A stretch of DNA of 53,096 nt from Colwellia sp. C1TZA3 (GTDB lineage Bacteria > Pseudomonadota > Gammaproteobacteria > Enterobacterales > Alteromonadaceae): the NCBI RefSeq assembly GCF_007954265.1, contig NZ_VOLS01000029.1, forward strand, positions 1 to 53,096, read 5' to 3'. The translations under genes were made by a program, and so were the position numbers. The notes beneath the pieces were generated by a model. That model saw only the letters and a list, made by a program, of their open reading frames with translations, was not told where the DNA came from and ran no database searches. Of this stretch, positions 1 through 9,150 are shown in pieces. Within the stretch, counting starts at the first letter, position 1; every line of letters begins with the position of its first letter.

Positions 1-87
1 GCCCTTGGCGCTGCAATGAGAAAGTTAGTACAGATTTGTTTTGGGGTGTTAAAGCACCAAAGCGAATACCGATCTCAAGCAATTTAA
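1..87 (+). mobile_element. 3' end of an IS110-family transposase gene (partial, enters from the left edge)
   Basis: The first 28 codons read in frame from base 1 to a TAA at 85-87. The peptide contains ALGAAMRKLVQICFGVLKHQ, which resembles the C-terminal tail of IS110/IS116-type DEDD transposases. Only the tail is present, so intactness of the element cannot be judged. The element's right end probably lies shortly after the stop, before the repeat array begins near base 121. The assignment rests on my recall of this conserved tail, not on a search. Confidence 0.7.
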
Positions 88-120
88 ATGAGTGTTTGAA
101 GTCGGTATGGAGAGATGGTA

Positions 121-1042
121 TCTACATTAAAACTACATTAAGCTTGATGGACCAAACAACCTGCAGCAAAGTATCGTTCTGCCTTTAGGTTTCTATACTA
201 AACACGGTTAAATTTTATTTAACCTGATGGACTAAAGTCCAACCTACATTAAAACTATATTAAGCATTAAACAGCACTGAAATCAGATAAAACCTAAGGA
301 CGATCATTAAACGTTTGGCCAGCACTTAACGTTGGTAATTTTTTGTAGGTCGGACTTTAGTCCGTCAACCGCTTAGCTAACAATAAGCTTGATAGACCAA
401 AAAAACCTGCAGCAAAGTATCGTTCTTCCTTTAAGTTCCTATACTAAACACGGTTAAATTTCATTTGACCTGATGGACTAAAGTCCAACCTACATTAAAA
501 CTACATTAAGCTTGATAGACCAAAAAAACCTGCAGCAAAGTATCGTTCTGCCTTTAGGTTTCTATACTAAACACGGTTAAATTTCATTTAACCTGATGGA
601 ATAAAGTCCAACCTACATTAAAACTACATTAAGCATCCAACAGCACTGAAATCAGATAAAACCTAAGGACGATCATTAAACGTTTGGCCAGCACTTAACG
701 TTGGTAATTTTTTGTAGGTCGGACTTCAGTCCGTCAACCGCTTAGCTAACAATAAGCTTGATGGACCAAAAAAACCTGCAGCAAAGTATCGTTCTGCCTT
801 TAGGTTTCTATACTAAACACGGTTAAATTTCATTTAACCTGATGGACTAAAGTCCAACCTACATTAAAACTATATTAAGCATCCAACAGCACTGAAATCA
901 GATAAAACCTAAGGACGATCATTAAACGTTTGGCCAGCACTTAACGTTGGTAATTTTTTGTAGGTCGGACTTTAGTCCGTCAACCGTTTAGGTAACAATA
1001 AGCTTGATAGACCCAAAAAATCTGCAGCAAAATATTGTTCTG
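121..1042. repeat. Tandem array of about 245-bp repeats with nested inverted 23-bp motifs
   Basis: Units begin with CTTGATRGACC and lie at 143-387, 511-756 and 757-1002. A shortened unit lies at 388-510, and partial units flank the array at 121-142 and 1003-1042. Each full unit holds two oppositely oriented copies of a short motif: TGATGGACTAAAGTCCAACC and its inverted partner GTAGGTCGGACTTTAGTCCG. Each motif is itself partly palindromic around GGACTWWAGTCC, so a unit could fold as a large stem. There is no convincing reading frame. The short motif looks like a REP-type dispersed palindrome; the 245-bp unit seems to be a local amplification of a pair of them. Confidence 0.85.
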
Positions 1043-1060
1043 TTTTGTTTAAAGCATAAA

Positions 1061-1093
1061 AAAACCCAATAACAAAATTTGTTATTGGGTTTT
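1061..1093 (-). terminator. Rho-independent terminator after the DUF3466 gene
   Basis: A 13-bp stem (AAAACCCAATAAC paired with GTTATTGGGTTTT) encloses a 7-nt loop. Read on the minus strand it is followed by a T run, and it lies about 35 bases beyond the stop of the DUF3466 gene. The flanking A and T runs would allow it to work in both directions and shield the gene from the repeat array. Confidence 0.8.
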
Positions 1094-1128
1094 TATAACG
1101 CTGCGCCTTATCTAAAGCTTCGGCTTAT

Positions 1129-2910
1129 CTAATGCTTACGCTTGCTCTTCAATGTTAATCTGCGAGTTAAGCCAGCAAACATTAACAAGCATATAGCGCT
1201 TAAACCAAAACCTGCACCTTTACGTTCTATTTTCTCTTCAACGGCGCTACAATTTTGAATCTCTCCCGCTATTGGCTCCAAGGTTACTGCACGAACTACG
1301 TCTTCAAGTAGTTGTTCACCTTGCTCATCCAACATTAATTCACCTTTTGAATCACGGCGCGGCACTCTAATCAGCGCAGTTGCTGAAATTTCATTAGCGT
1401 CATTAATATCACGTGCTTCAATAATAGTATAAGCACTGTCACAGGCTAAAAAGTTGTTAAGGTCGGTAAAAGTTTCACTGGTAATATCATATAAAAAACC
1501 ATGTGTTCTTCTCGGGGTGCTGGTATTGTCATTATGCGTTTCAAACTCACCTTCACCCACTATTTTACCACTTTCATTAATCGCGCGAGCCGTGCTCGAA
1601 CTACCATTAAAAAAGTCTTTTGGTAAAACCATTTCCATCGTTTCAGCATTGGTATCAACATGATAGAACTTAGTTCTCTGATTACCGTTAACAAAAGTAT
1701 TAGCATGCCCTACAGCTATACCCGCATCGTTAATGTCATAGGTACGCGAATCAAAGTATTTGCCGTGATCCTCAGTAAAGTCTTTCACTTCACCGTCTTT
1801 ATAAACTACGGCATATAAACTGCGGCGTTCTCTTGCGCTCGGTTCAGTTTCATTTTCATCGACCCAGCCATGAGCATAACCCACCGCAACACCTTGATTA
1901 TTAATAGCTTGAGCATAGTTAACATATTCACGCACATCATCAACGTTAGGAGTAACTAACTGGCCTAATATTTCTGAGCTAATAATACCTTGCTCATCAA
2001 TCGACCATTTTATCGCTTCAGTGTTATAAACTTCTGCGATAATTTGCTGCACACAAACTTTAAACGGTAAATCATCAAGTACGTTTGGATCAGCACAACC
2101 ACCGGTTTCATCGTTGATAAAATCAATGGCATTTTGATCAATACTGGTACTCGCATAACCAACGGCAAAATGAGATTCACTAATATCTAATATAGCTGAC
2201 TCGCCGCCAAAACGCTGATCTTCGGGTAAGTCTGTTTCACTAGGAGGAATGATTTCGATGATACTAGCACCACCGTCAGACGAGAAAAAACCACGAGTGG
2301 TAAATGCACGTACCCAATGGGTTACTTCTTCAGCATTACTGTTAGTAAAATCAAGCGGTAAATAAGGCGCTGAGGCGTTACCATATACCCAACCTTCATT
2401 AGTAATGCCACTAATAAATTCTTTGGTTGAACGGGTAAGAATATCTGTATTAGGAATGTTTTCATCAAAAACATTAAATAATTCAGTTTGGCCATTAAAA
2501 TTAGTCATGGCAAAAACATCACCCACTTCTTGATAAAGACTGTTACCTGCTCTTGAACTCAAAAATCTAATAACCCATGAAAGATCATTCGCCGTTGGGT
2601 TACCGGCACGCAAAGCGACTTCATCTTCAATATTAACTAAGTCGTGCACACCTTCGTGGCTTGCTTCAGCGGTAGCCACAACAAAATTATAATCTTCTTC
2701 GTCAAGATATTGAAACTGCACAGGAAAATTATAGATGTCAGTGCCAGAAATAGCCGCTTCACCGTTATTATTTTCCTGTTGTGAGTAAGTATATTTTAAT
2801 GAAGAAACATTACCTTTATCAATAACTTGGTAAGTTGCAGCATTAACCGCGGATAGTCCTAATGCACTAGTAATACCTAATGCTAAAATTGATTTTACAA
2901 ATTTGTTCAT
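1129..2910 (-). CDS. DUF3466-family exported protein with HAF-type repeats
   Basis: A 593-residue secreted protein. I placed the start at the ATG at 2910 because the protein then opens with a clean signal peptide (MNKFVKSILALGITSALGLS, ending near AVNA). An alternative ATG at 2943 overlaps the uup stop and adds 11 residues that would disturb the signal. The body has recurring VGYA, AVGHA and KIVGEGE segments next to IND/INE, typical of HAF (extracellular) beta repeats found in DUF3466. The C-terminus has a Gly-Ala start, a hydrophobic stretch (LSAICLLMFAGL) and a basic tail rich in R and K, resembling a GlyGly-CTERM sorting signal. It directly follows uup, an arrangement I associate with this family in Alteromonadales. 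The biochemical role is unknown; an envelope location is inferred from the signals. Confidence 0.75.
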   Translation of the reverse strand: MNKFVKSILALGITSALGLSAVNAATYQVIDKGNVSSLKYTYSQQENNNGEAAISGTDIYNFPVQFQYLDEEDYNFVVATAEASHEGVHDLVNIEDEVALRAGNPTANDLSWVIRFLSSRAGNSLYQEVGDVFAMTNFNGQTELFNVFDENIPNTDILTRSTKEFISGITNEGWVYGNASAPYLPLDFTNSNAEEVTHWVRAFTTRGFFSSDGGASIIEIIPPSETDLPEDQRFGGESAILDISESHFAVGYASTSIDQNAIDFINDETGGCADPNVLDDLPFKVCVQQIIAEVYNTEAIKWSIDEQGIISSEILGQLVTPNVDDVREYVNYAQAINNQGVAVGYAHGWVDENETEPSARERRSLYAVVYKDGEVKDFTEDHGKYFDSRTYDINDAGIAVGHANTFVNGNQRTKFYHVDTNAETMEMVLPKDFFNGSSSTARAINESGKIVGEGEFETHNDNTSTPRRTHGFLYDITSETFTDLNNFLACDSAYTIIEARDINDANEISATALIRVPRRDSKGELMLDEQGEQLLEDVVRAVTLEPIAGEIQNCSAVEEKIERKGAGFGLSAICLLMFAGLTRRLTLKSKRKH

Positions 2911-2935
2911 GTAACTACTAAACTCACTTTTGTTA

Positions 2936-4843
2936 TTAATCATCTAATTCTTGCCATCTAGCGTAGGCAACTTCGAGTTTTGACTCATTTATAGCTAACT
3001 GGTTCAATGTATTATTACTTTGCTCTTTGCTTTGACTGAAAAAGTCAGCATGATTAACTTCTTCCTGCAATTTGGCAATTGATGTTTCAAATTCATCAAT
3101 AATCCCAGGTAAGCTTTCCAACTCTGTTTTCTCTTTAAATGAGCGCTTTTTCTTAGCTGGGGCATTAACCTTGCTATTATTTTCAACTTTTTCAGCTGCA
3201 ACAGCTTTAACAACTGCCTTAGTAGCCGTTTCACGTTGCTGGTCTTTATAAGCTAAGTAATCATCAACATCATCATAACCGCCAACGATTTGTGTAACGT
3301 GCCCAGTACCATCAAAATACAAGCAACTATTAACACAGTTATTAACAAAGTCGCGATCATGGCTAACTAAAATAACCGTTCCTGAATAATTTGCAACGAC
3401 TTCTTCCAATAACTCTAAAGTTTCAATATCCAAATCATTGGTTGGCTCATCTAAAATCAATAAGTTACTTGGGCGTAAAAATAATCGCGCCAGTAATAAA
3501 CGATTTTTTTCACCGCCCGACAAGGCTCTAACCGGGGTTCTTGCTCGTTTAGGACTAAAAAGAAAATCTTGTAGATAACCCAATACATGTCGTGGTTTAC
3601 CGTTTACCACAACTTCTTGCTTACCTTCACCAACAATTTCTTGTACGGTTTGGTTAAGGTCTAAGGCTTCACGGTGTTGATCAAAATAAGCGATATCTAA
3701 ATTAACACCTGAGCGCATTTTACCGCTGGTAGCTGCCAAGTTGCCCATAATCATTTTAATCAAAGTAGATTTACCCGTACCATTGGCACCAATAAAAGCC
3801 ATACGGTCATTTCGAGTAATCAATAAATCTAAATTTTTAATAATAACTTTATCATCAAAAGCGATGGTTAATTCTTCAGCTTCAAATACCAGCTTACCTG
3901 AACGGTCGCCTTGGGTAATATTCATGGTACTTTGATTGCGAACCTCACGACGTGCTTGGCGTTCACCTCTGAGTTTCTCAAGTGCTCTTACTCGACCTTC
4001 GTTACGGGTACGACGGGCTTTTACCCCTTGTCTGATCCACACTTCTTCTTCTGCTAGTTTTTTATCAAATAGCGAGTTTTGTTGTGATTCAACCTGCAAG
4101 TCATGCGCTTTTTGCTCTATGTACAGATCATAATTACCGGGATAACTTTTCAACGTGCCGCGGTCAAGGTCAATAATACGTGTCGATACGCCACGAATAA
4201 ATGCTCTATCATGACTAATAAAGAGTATCGTACCGGCAAAGTCTTTTAAAAATGACTCTAGCCATAAAACACTTTTAATATCTAAATGGTTAGTCGGTTC
4301 ATCAAGTAATAAAATATCAGGTGCGGTCACTAAGGCTTTAGCTAGCGCTACTTTACGTAACCAACCACCTGAAAGGTCGCAAATTTTCTCATCTGGATTC
4401 AGCGCCAAGGTGGTCATCACTTGCTCGATACGCTGTTCATCTTGCCAAGCGTTTGCCACTTCAAGTTGGTCTTGAACGTTGGCTAATTTATTGAGATTTT
4501 TGTCTGATGGGTCTTCAGTAACATCATGTATAATCGCATGGTAGCGCTTAATTAAATCAGCATTTTCTTTTACGCCTTGCGCAATATGATCAAAAACACT
4601 GATATCTGAAGTTTCTGGTGGATCTTGCTCTAACATGGCGACTTGCATGGTGCTAGATTTAAGCACTTGGCCATCATCTAAGGTTTGAGCCCCCATTAAT
4701 ACTTTCATTAATGTTGATTTTCCAGCACCGTTTCTGCCGACTAAACAAATTCTTTCGCCTGTTTGTACACTCAGATCTGCTTTATCTAAGACTTTGTCTT
4801 CACCAAAGGCTAATTCACCTTGGGAAATACGAATTAATTCCAT
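2936..4843 (-). CDS. uup: ABC-F family ATPase Uup
   Basis: A 635-residue soluble twin ABC ATPase without membrane segments. Walker A is GRNGAGKST at residues 36-44 in the first half and GANGTGKST in the second. ABC signatures LSGGWLRKVALAKAL and LSGGEKNRLLLARLF and Walker B sequences LLLDEPTNHLD and LILDEPTNDLD follow in order. The last 80-90 residues are charged and helical with an AKKKRSFKEK stretch, matching the C-terminal coiled-coil DNA-binding domain that separates Uup from other ABC-F proteins. Family members act on ribosomes or on branched DNA intermediates, and uup mutants raise precise transposon excision. It lies 3 bases after the glutaredoxin-like gene and two genes after rlmKL, as in the rlmL-uup pair of enterics, so co-transcription is likely. 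Confidence 0.93.
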   Translation of the reverse strand: MELIRISQGELAFGEDKVLDKADLSVQTGERICLVGRNGAGKSTLMKVLMGAQTLDDGQVLKSSTMQVAMLEQDPPETSDISVFDHIAQGVKENADLIKRYHAIIHDVTEDPSDKNLNKLANVQDQLEVANAWQDEQRIEQVMTTLALNPDEKICDLSGGWLRKVALAKALVTAPDILLLDEPTNHLDIKSVLWLESFLKDFAGTILFISHDRAFIRGVSTRIIDLDRGTLKSYPGNYDLYIEQKAHDLQVESQQNSLFDKKLAEEEVWIRQGVKARRTRNEGRVRALEKLRGERQARREVRNQSTMNITQGDRSGKLVFEAEELTIAFDDKVIIKNLDLLITRNDRMAFIGANGTGKSTLIKMIMGNLAATSGKMRSGVNLDIAYFDQHREALDLNQTVQEIVGEGKQEVVVNGKPRHVLGYLQDFLFSPKRARTPVRALSGGEKNRLLLARLFLRPSNLLILDEPTNDLDIETLELLEEVVANYSGTVILVSHDRDFVNNCVNSCLYFDGTGHVTQIVGGYDDVDDYLAYKDQQRETATKAVVKAVAAEKVENNSKVNAPAKKKRSFKEKTELESLPGIIDEFETSIAKLQEEVNHADFFSQSKEQSNNTLNQLAINESKLEVAYARWQELDD

Positions 4844-4846
4844 AAA

Positions 4847-5077
4847 CTACAATAACTCCAAAACTTGTGCTTGTTCAAATGGCCAAAATAATTTTTCTTG
4901 GCTCGAAAGACGCTCTAAAACAGGAATGTGAACACGATACAGCGCAACTAGCTTATCATCATCGAGTATATCGACCACGCAAATATCTGCTGCGGGCATA
5001 ACGGCCAAGCATAATGCTAAAGCCTCTTCACATAAATGACAGCCTTCACTGCCATAGAGATTAAATTTTACCGACAT
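4847..5077 (-). CDS. Small glutaredoxin-like (DUF836) protein
   Basis: A 76-residue thioredoxin-fold protein with a dithiol motif GCHLCEEA (C13 and C16) directly after the first beta strand, and the conserved IPVL cis-proline segment around residue 52. This length and the CHLC active site are typical of the DUF836/glutaredoxin-like family. It sits 1 base after the rlmKL stop and 3 bases before uup, so the three genes form a tight operon. A thiol-disulfide role is likely from the motif, but the partner is unknown. Confidence 0.82.
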   Translation of the reverse strand: MSVKFNLYGSEGCHLCEEALALCLAVMPAADICVVDILDDDKLVALYRVHIPVLERLSSQEKLFWPFEQAQVLELL

Positions 5078-5078
5078 A

Positions 5079-7208
5079 TTAACTCACCTTACGTGTAATC
5101 AACCAACTGTTGTGGATATGCTTGTTACGTTGAAAGTCTTTATCTCGGGTTTTCTCGCTTATTTCTTGCACCTGTAAATTTAAGGCTGAAATCGCGTCAA
5201 AATCCATTTTAAAATTACGCTTATTATTGGTAAAAATTAACTCACCCCCCTTAGCGAGTGATTTAACCCCATCCGTAATTAAGCTAATGTGATCACGCTG
5301 CACGTCAAAACTTTCACCCATGCGCTTTGAATTAGAAAAAGTCGGTGGGTCAATAAACACCAGATCAAATTTTTGCTCATTTTTCTTCAACCATTGCAAA
5401 CAATCGGCTTGAATAAAGTCATATTTGTGACCGCTGAGATTATTCAATACAAAATTGTCTTGTGCCCAACTTAAATAAGTTTTCGACATATCAACGGTAG
5501 TTACCGTATCCGCGCCATGCAATGCCGCTTGTAAAGACACCGAGCCGGTGTAGGCAAATAAATTCAATAATGATTTACCCGTTGATTTTTTTGCAACCAT
5601 TTGGCGGGTTTTACGGTGATCAAGAAACAGCCCAGTATCTAAATAATCCCAAAGGTTTACTTTTAATTTAGCGCCGTATTCATGTACCACCATAGATTTT
5701 TTAGTTTGTTCAACCCGTTGATACTGATCTTTGCCCTTTTGTTTGGCCCGCGTTTTAATAATGACTTTATCGGTAGGTACGCCCAGTACCTTTGGAGCAA
5801 AATAAACCACTTCTTGCAGTCGTTTTGCTACTTTTTCAGGCTCAATAATCGCAGGTGCTGTGTACTCATGAATAACAAGGTGATCGCCATAAACATCAAC
5901 CGCGACATTATATTCAGGAATGTCGGCATCATATAAACGATAACACTCTATAGCTTCTTGCTTAAGCCAGCTTTTCAAGTTTTTCTTATTCTTTAATAAG
6001 CGATTACCAAAGTCTGAGTCTTTACCATCGAATTCAGTATTAACATTGCTGCTTGATACTTGCTTGTCATCTAAATTATAAAGTGCAAATTGGCAATCTA
6101 ATGGGCCGTTTTTAAATTTATAACGTTTTAACGTGACCATTTTCATCATCGCTAACAACTCAGCATTAGCGGTTAAAACAGCGACTCGCCAGTTAACAAA
6201 ATGAGATTTAAACTTCTGTCCTAACAAAGCAAAGCTTTCAACCAATTCAGGTAGCTCACCGATGCGTTCACCGTAAGGTGGGTTAAATAAGACCGTGCCT
6301 TTAGGGCCAAAGGCATTTTTGATGTCGTTAGCATTTTTACAAGAAAACTCAATAAAGCGTTGTACGCCGGCATTTTTAGCATTTTGCTGGGCCGTTTGTA
6401 ATACTCGGTTATCAAGGTCAAGACCAAATACTTTAGTTTTAAGCTGCGTTAAACCGACATGTGATTGTTCAATGGCGGCAGATCTTGCTGATTTCCAGGC
6501 GGCAGGCTGATGTCCTAACCAAAAATCAAAGCCCCATTGTGCTCTATCAATACCCGGCGCATAACCCGCCGCCATTAATACCGCTTCTATTATTATGGTG
6601 CCAGAGCCACACATCGGATCAACTAAAGGTTTAGAGGTATCGTCTAACCAACCCGAACGCGTAATAATGGCTGCTGCTAAGTGTTCTTTTAATGGTGCAG
6701 CACCTGAATGTTCTCGATAGCCCCTTTTAAATAAGCTACGACCAGAAAAGTCTAAATAAATAACCACTTTTTGCTTTAACAAACGCGCTTGAAAACTTAC
6801 CTGTGGCGCTGACTTGTCTACTGACGGACGTTCTTGGTTTAAATCGCGAAAATGGTCAACAACCGCATCTTTAACTGTTAAAGCACCGAATTGACTATTT
6901 CTGATTTCATCGCTTGTACCAACAAAATCAATAGCAAACGTGCTATCAACCGAGAACATTTCCGACCAAGTGATTGACTTTGCTACCGCATAAAGTTCAT
7001 CTTTATTGCTGGCATCACCTTCAGCTAGTCTCAGTAGAATGCGAGTCGATAAGCGACAACGCAGACAAATGTGATACGCATGTTCAATCGTTGCGCTAAA
7101 ATAAACGCCTTCAGGCTTTTGAACCACTTGTTCGGCTTTTAAATCTTTAAGTTCTTGTGCCAGTAATATTTCTATACCTGGTGAGGTTAATGCTAAAAAT
7201 TGCTGCAT
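5079..7208 (-). CDS. rlmKL: Bifunctional 23S rRNA methyltransferase RlmKL (m2G2445 and m7G2069)
   Basis: A 709-residue fusion of two SAM-dependent methyltransferases, the usual length for the gammaproteobacterial enzyme. The N-terminus holds a THUMP RNA-binding domain (about residues 45-155). The RlmL part follows, with DPMCGSGTIIIEA and the catalytic NPPYGERIG motif that marks N2-guanine methylation. The C-terminal RlmK part has LLNLFAYTGSVSLQAA as SAM motif I and DPPTFSNSKR as its catalytic motif. The enzyme modifies two neighbouring guanines of helix 74 during 50S assembly. It heads the operon with the glutaredoxin-like gene and uup. The ATG is preceded only by a weak GGGAAACC purine stretch. 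Confidence 0.95.
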   Translation of the reverse strand: MQQFLALTSPGIEILLAQELKDLKAEQVVQKPEGVYFSATIEHAYHICLRCRLSTRILLRLAEGDASNKDELYAVAKSITWSEMFSVDSTFAIDFVGTSDEIRNSQFGALTVKDAVVDHFRDLNQERPSVDKSAPQVSFQARLLKQKVVIYLDFSGRSLFKRGYREHSGAAPLKEHLAAAIITRSGWLDDTSKPLVDPMCGSGTIIIEAVLMAAGYAPGIDRAQWGFDFWLGHQPAAWKSARSAAIEQSHVGLTQLKTKVFGLDLDNRVLQTAQQNAKNAGVQRFIEFSCKNANDIKNAFGPKGTVLFNPPYGERIGELPELVESFALLGQKFKSHFVNWRVAVLTANAELLAMMKMVTLKRYKFKNGPLDCQFALYNLDDKQVSSSNVNTEFDGKDSDFGNRLLKNKKNLKSWLKQEAIECYRLYDADIPEYNVAVDVYGDHLVIHEYTAPAIIEPEKVAKRLQEVVYFAPKVLGVPTDKVIIKTRAKQKGKDQYQRVEQTKKSMVVHEYGAKLKVNLWDYLDTGLFLDHRKTRQMVAKKSTGKSLLNLFAYTGSVSLQAALHGADTVTTVDMSKTYLSWAQDNFVLNNLSGHKYDFIQADCLQWLKKNEQKFDLVFIDPPTFSNSKRMGESFDVQRDHISLITDGVKSLAKGGELIFTNNKRNFKMDFDAISALNLQVQEISEKTRDKDFQRNKHIHNSWLITRKVS

Positions 7209-7448
7209 ATAGGTTTCCCAATCTAATTTATGCCGCGATTATAAACAAAGACACGTGCTACTTATAGGCCTTTTACAAATTAGCGCAAACTATCTAACAA
7301 TACCTAGCAATATCTAAAAAATTAAGCAGTGTTTATTTTAAATTCAGCCTAACTTCAACTAATCGCCTGAAATACGAGTCATTCACGAGCAAAAAAACAG
7401 CAAGTAGAAAATAAATGAAATTAATCGTTAAAATAAGCATAAAACATG

Positions 7449-7477
7449 TTGCAAATTAGATGATGTATCCTTATTAT
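7449..7477 (+). promoter_or_regulatory. Sigma-70 promoter of the initiator tRNA cluster
   Basis: TTGCAA at 7449-7454 and TATTAT at 7472-7477 are separated by 17 bases. The -10 box is followed by a GC-rich discriminator (ACGCCTCGC), as expected for stringently controlled stable RNA promoters. The first tRNA begins about 95 bases downstream. The interval 7209-7574 holds no gene apart from this promoter. Confidence 0.7.
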
Positions 7478-7574
7478 ACGCCTCGCTTTAAGGCAAGCAG
7501 CTAACCGCTTCTTTCAAGCATTCTTAACTAGAATTAAAACAAGTTGCTTTGACTAATCTATTAAGTCAATCGGA

Positions 7575-7651
<77 letters not shown>

Positions 7652-7711
7652 ATTCTTAAGTTTGAATTAAAACAACTTGGCTTGTTTAAGTATTTACTTA
7701 AACCATTCGGA

Positions 7712-7806
7712 CGCGGGATGGAGCAGTCTAAAAGTTCAACCGAGTCGGGCTACTTCTTATAAAGAATAGCCAAAGGTCGTAGCTTCAAACCCTACTTCCA
7801 CGACCA
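7712..7806 (+). pseudogene. tRNA-fMet-derived relic or tRNA-like RNA, copy A
   Basis: 95 nt that start exactly like the initiator tRNA (CGCGGGATGGAGCAGTCT) and end in CCA but differ in the middle. The anticodon arm is replaced by a longer hairpin, GGCTA-C-TTCTT-ATA-AAGAA-TAGCC, with two 5-bp blocks and no CAT anticodon. The acceptor keeps six of seven pairs, now with C1-G72, and the T arm keeps a TTCAAAC loop on four pairs. It cannot serve as an initiator tRNA. It may be junk, or a processed tRNA-like RNA; the same form recurs at 8004. Confidence 0.7.
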
Positions 7807-7866
7807 ATTCTTAAGTTAGAATTAAAACAACTTGGCTTGTTTAAGTGTTTACTTAAACCATTCGGA

Positions 7867-7943
<77 letters not shown>

Positions 7944-8003
7944 ATTCTTAAGTTTGAATTAAAACAGCTTGGCTTGTTTAAGTGTTTACTTAAACCATTC
8001 GGA

Positions 8004-8098
8004 CGCGGAATGGAGTAGCCTAAAAGTTCAACCGAGTCGGGCTACTTCTTATAAAGAATAGCCAAAAGTCGTAGCTTCAAACCCTACTTCCACAACCC
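8004..8098 (+). pseudogene. tRNA-fMet-derived relic or tRNA-like RNA, copy B
   Basis: Near-identical to copy A with the same hairpin in place of the anticodon arm. It ends in CCC rather than CCA. Its acceptor reads CGCGGAA against TTCCACA: G6 of copy A has become A6, turning a G-U pair into A-U, while the G72 of copy A is A72 here. One change strengthens pairing and others weaken it, so selection cannot be decided from two copies. Confidence 0.7.
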
Positions 8099-8158
8099 AT
8101 TCTTAAGTTAGAATTAAAACAACTTAGTTTATCTAGTTAGTTAATTAGATAACACGGA

Positions 8159-8235
<77 letters not shown>

Positions 8236-8281
8236 ACTTTTACATTAGAAAATATAATACCAAAAGTACAATACTTCCTGT

Positions 8282-8358
<77 letters not shown>

Positions 8359-8378
8359 CTTTTATTCTTCAATAATCA

Positions 8379-8407
8379 ACAAAATAAACCCACTTTATTT
8401 ATTTTGT
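8379..8407 (+). terminator. Weak AT-rich hairpin after the tRNA cluster
   Basis: A 10-bp stem of A-T and one G-C pair (ACAAAATAAA with TTTATTTTGT) encloses a 9-nt loop 20 bases after the last tRNA. A T tract is lacking, so termination here is only possible, not strong. Confidence 0.35.
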
Positions 8408-9150
8408 CAATCTACCTTTATCAAATTCATTGTAGCGTGGCATGAAATTACGTCACAAAGAATGGATAGATTACTTAAGCTTGTTAGGCTAATATTTTTA
8501 ATTTACCTTAGTTTTTCTTATCTTTACACAAATCATCAAAAACAGCTAAAAACTCGTTTGTGACCTCAGTGAGACATTTCGTCTCGTTTTGCTCTTTTTT
8601 AACTCTACATAAATCAATCAAAAAGTGCATAAACATGCAATTTTTGACCTTAGGGCTATTTATATTTTCAACGCTCTACGTTACAGAGGAAAACGTGACG
8701 TATAGCGTTCTTAACATACCTAAATTTACATTAAGTGTTCAATTAAATATTCATTATATTTTCTTTAAAAACAGCTGATTGTTGACTCGGGGAGTTCATA
8801 TCCATCAAAACATTCCACAATAACTTTGTGACATTTTAGATCTTTTATTTAGTAAATTATTAACTGGTTACACCCTTCGGATTTTAGGAATATTAGCCAG
8901 TTTACTTTTCCATTTCGCACCAAGAGTCCTTAGTGTTAACGCCAGTCTAAAAGCGCCATTATTTGAATATTTATTAATAAATAAGGCTCACAGCTGCCAC
9001 ATTCGAGACAATTTTATATATAAATAATAGCCATAAAAAGACTGTTTACTGCCCTATAGGGAAGTTAGCCATTATCTTACTTATCCTTATCCTACAAATA
9101 TTCATGGCGGTGGCAATTAGCGGTAATACAACCAAATTTTTGTGCTTAAT
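8408..9150. other. Gene-poor stretch between the tRNA cluster and the broken island gene
   Basis: I see no convincing gene here. A 72-codon frame at 8560-8778 (+) is rich in F, L and S, lacks a clear ribosome binding site and resembles no family. The segment has two loosely similar blocks with repeated tTTTTAACTCTAC/AAAACAGCTAAAAAC and TTACGTCAC-like words. It is probably decayed island DNA. Confidence 0.5.

Noticed and set aside
121-1042. CRISPR array
   Set aside because: Units are about 245 bp with nearly identical content throughout; there are no short direct repeats separated by unique spacers.
8560-8778. 72-codon plus-strand frame after the tRNA cluster
   Set aside because: No ribosome binding site, low-complexity peptide, no recognisable family; more likely chance in decayed island DNA.
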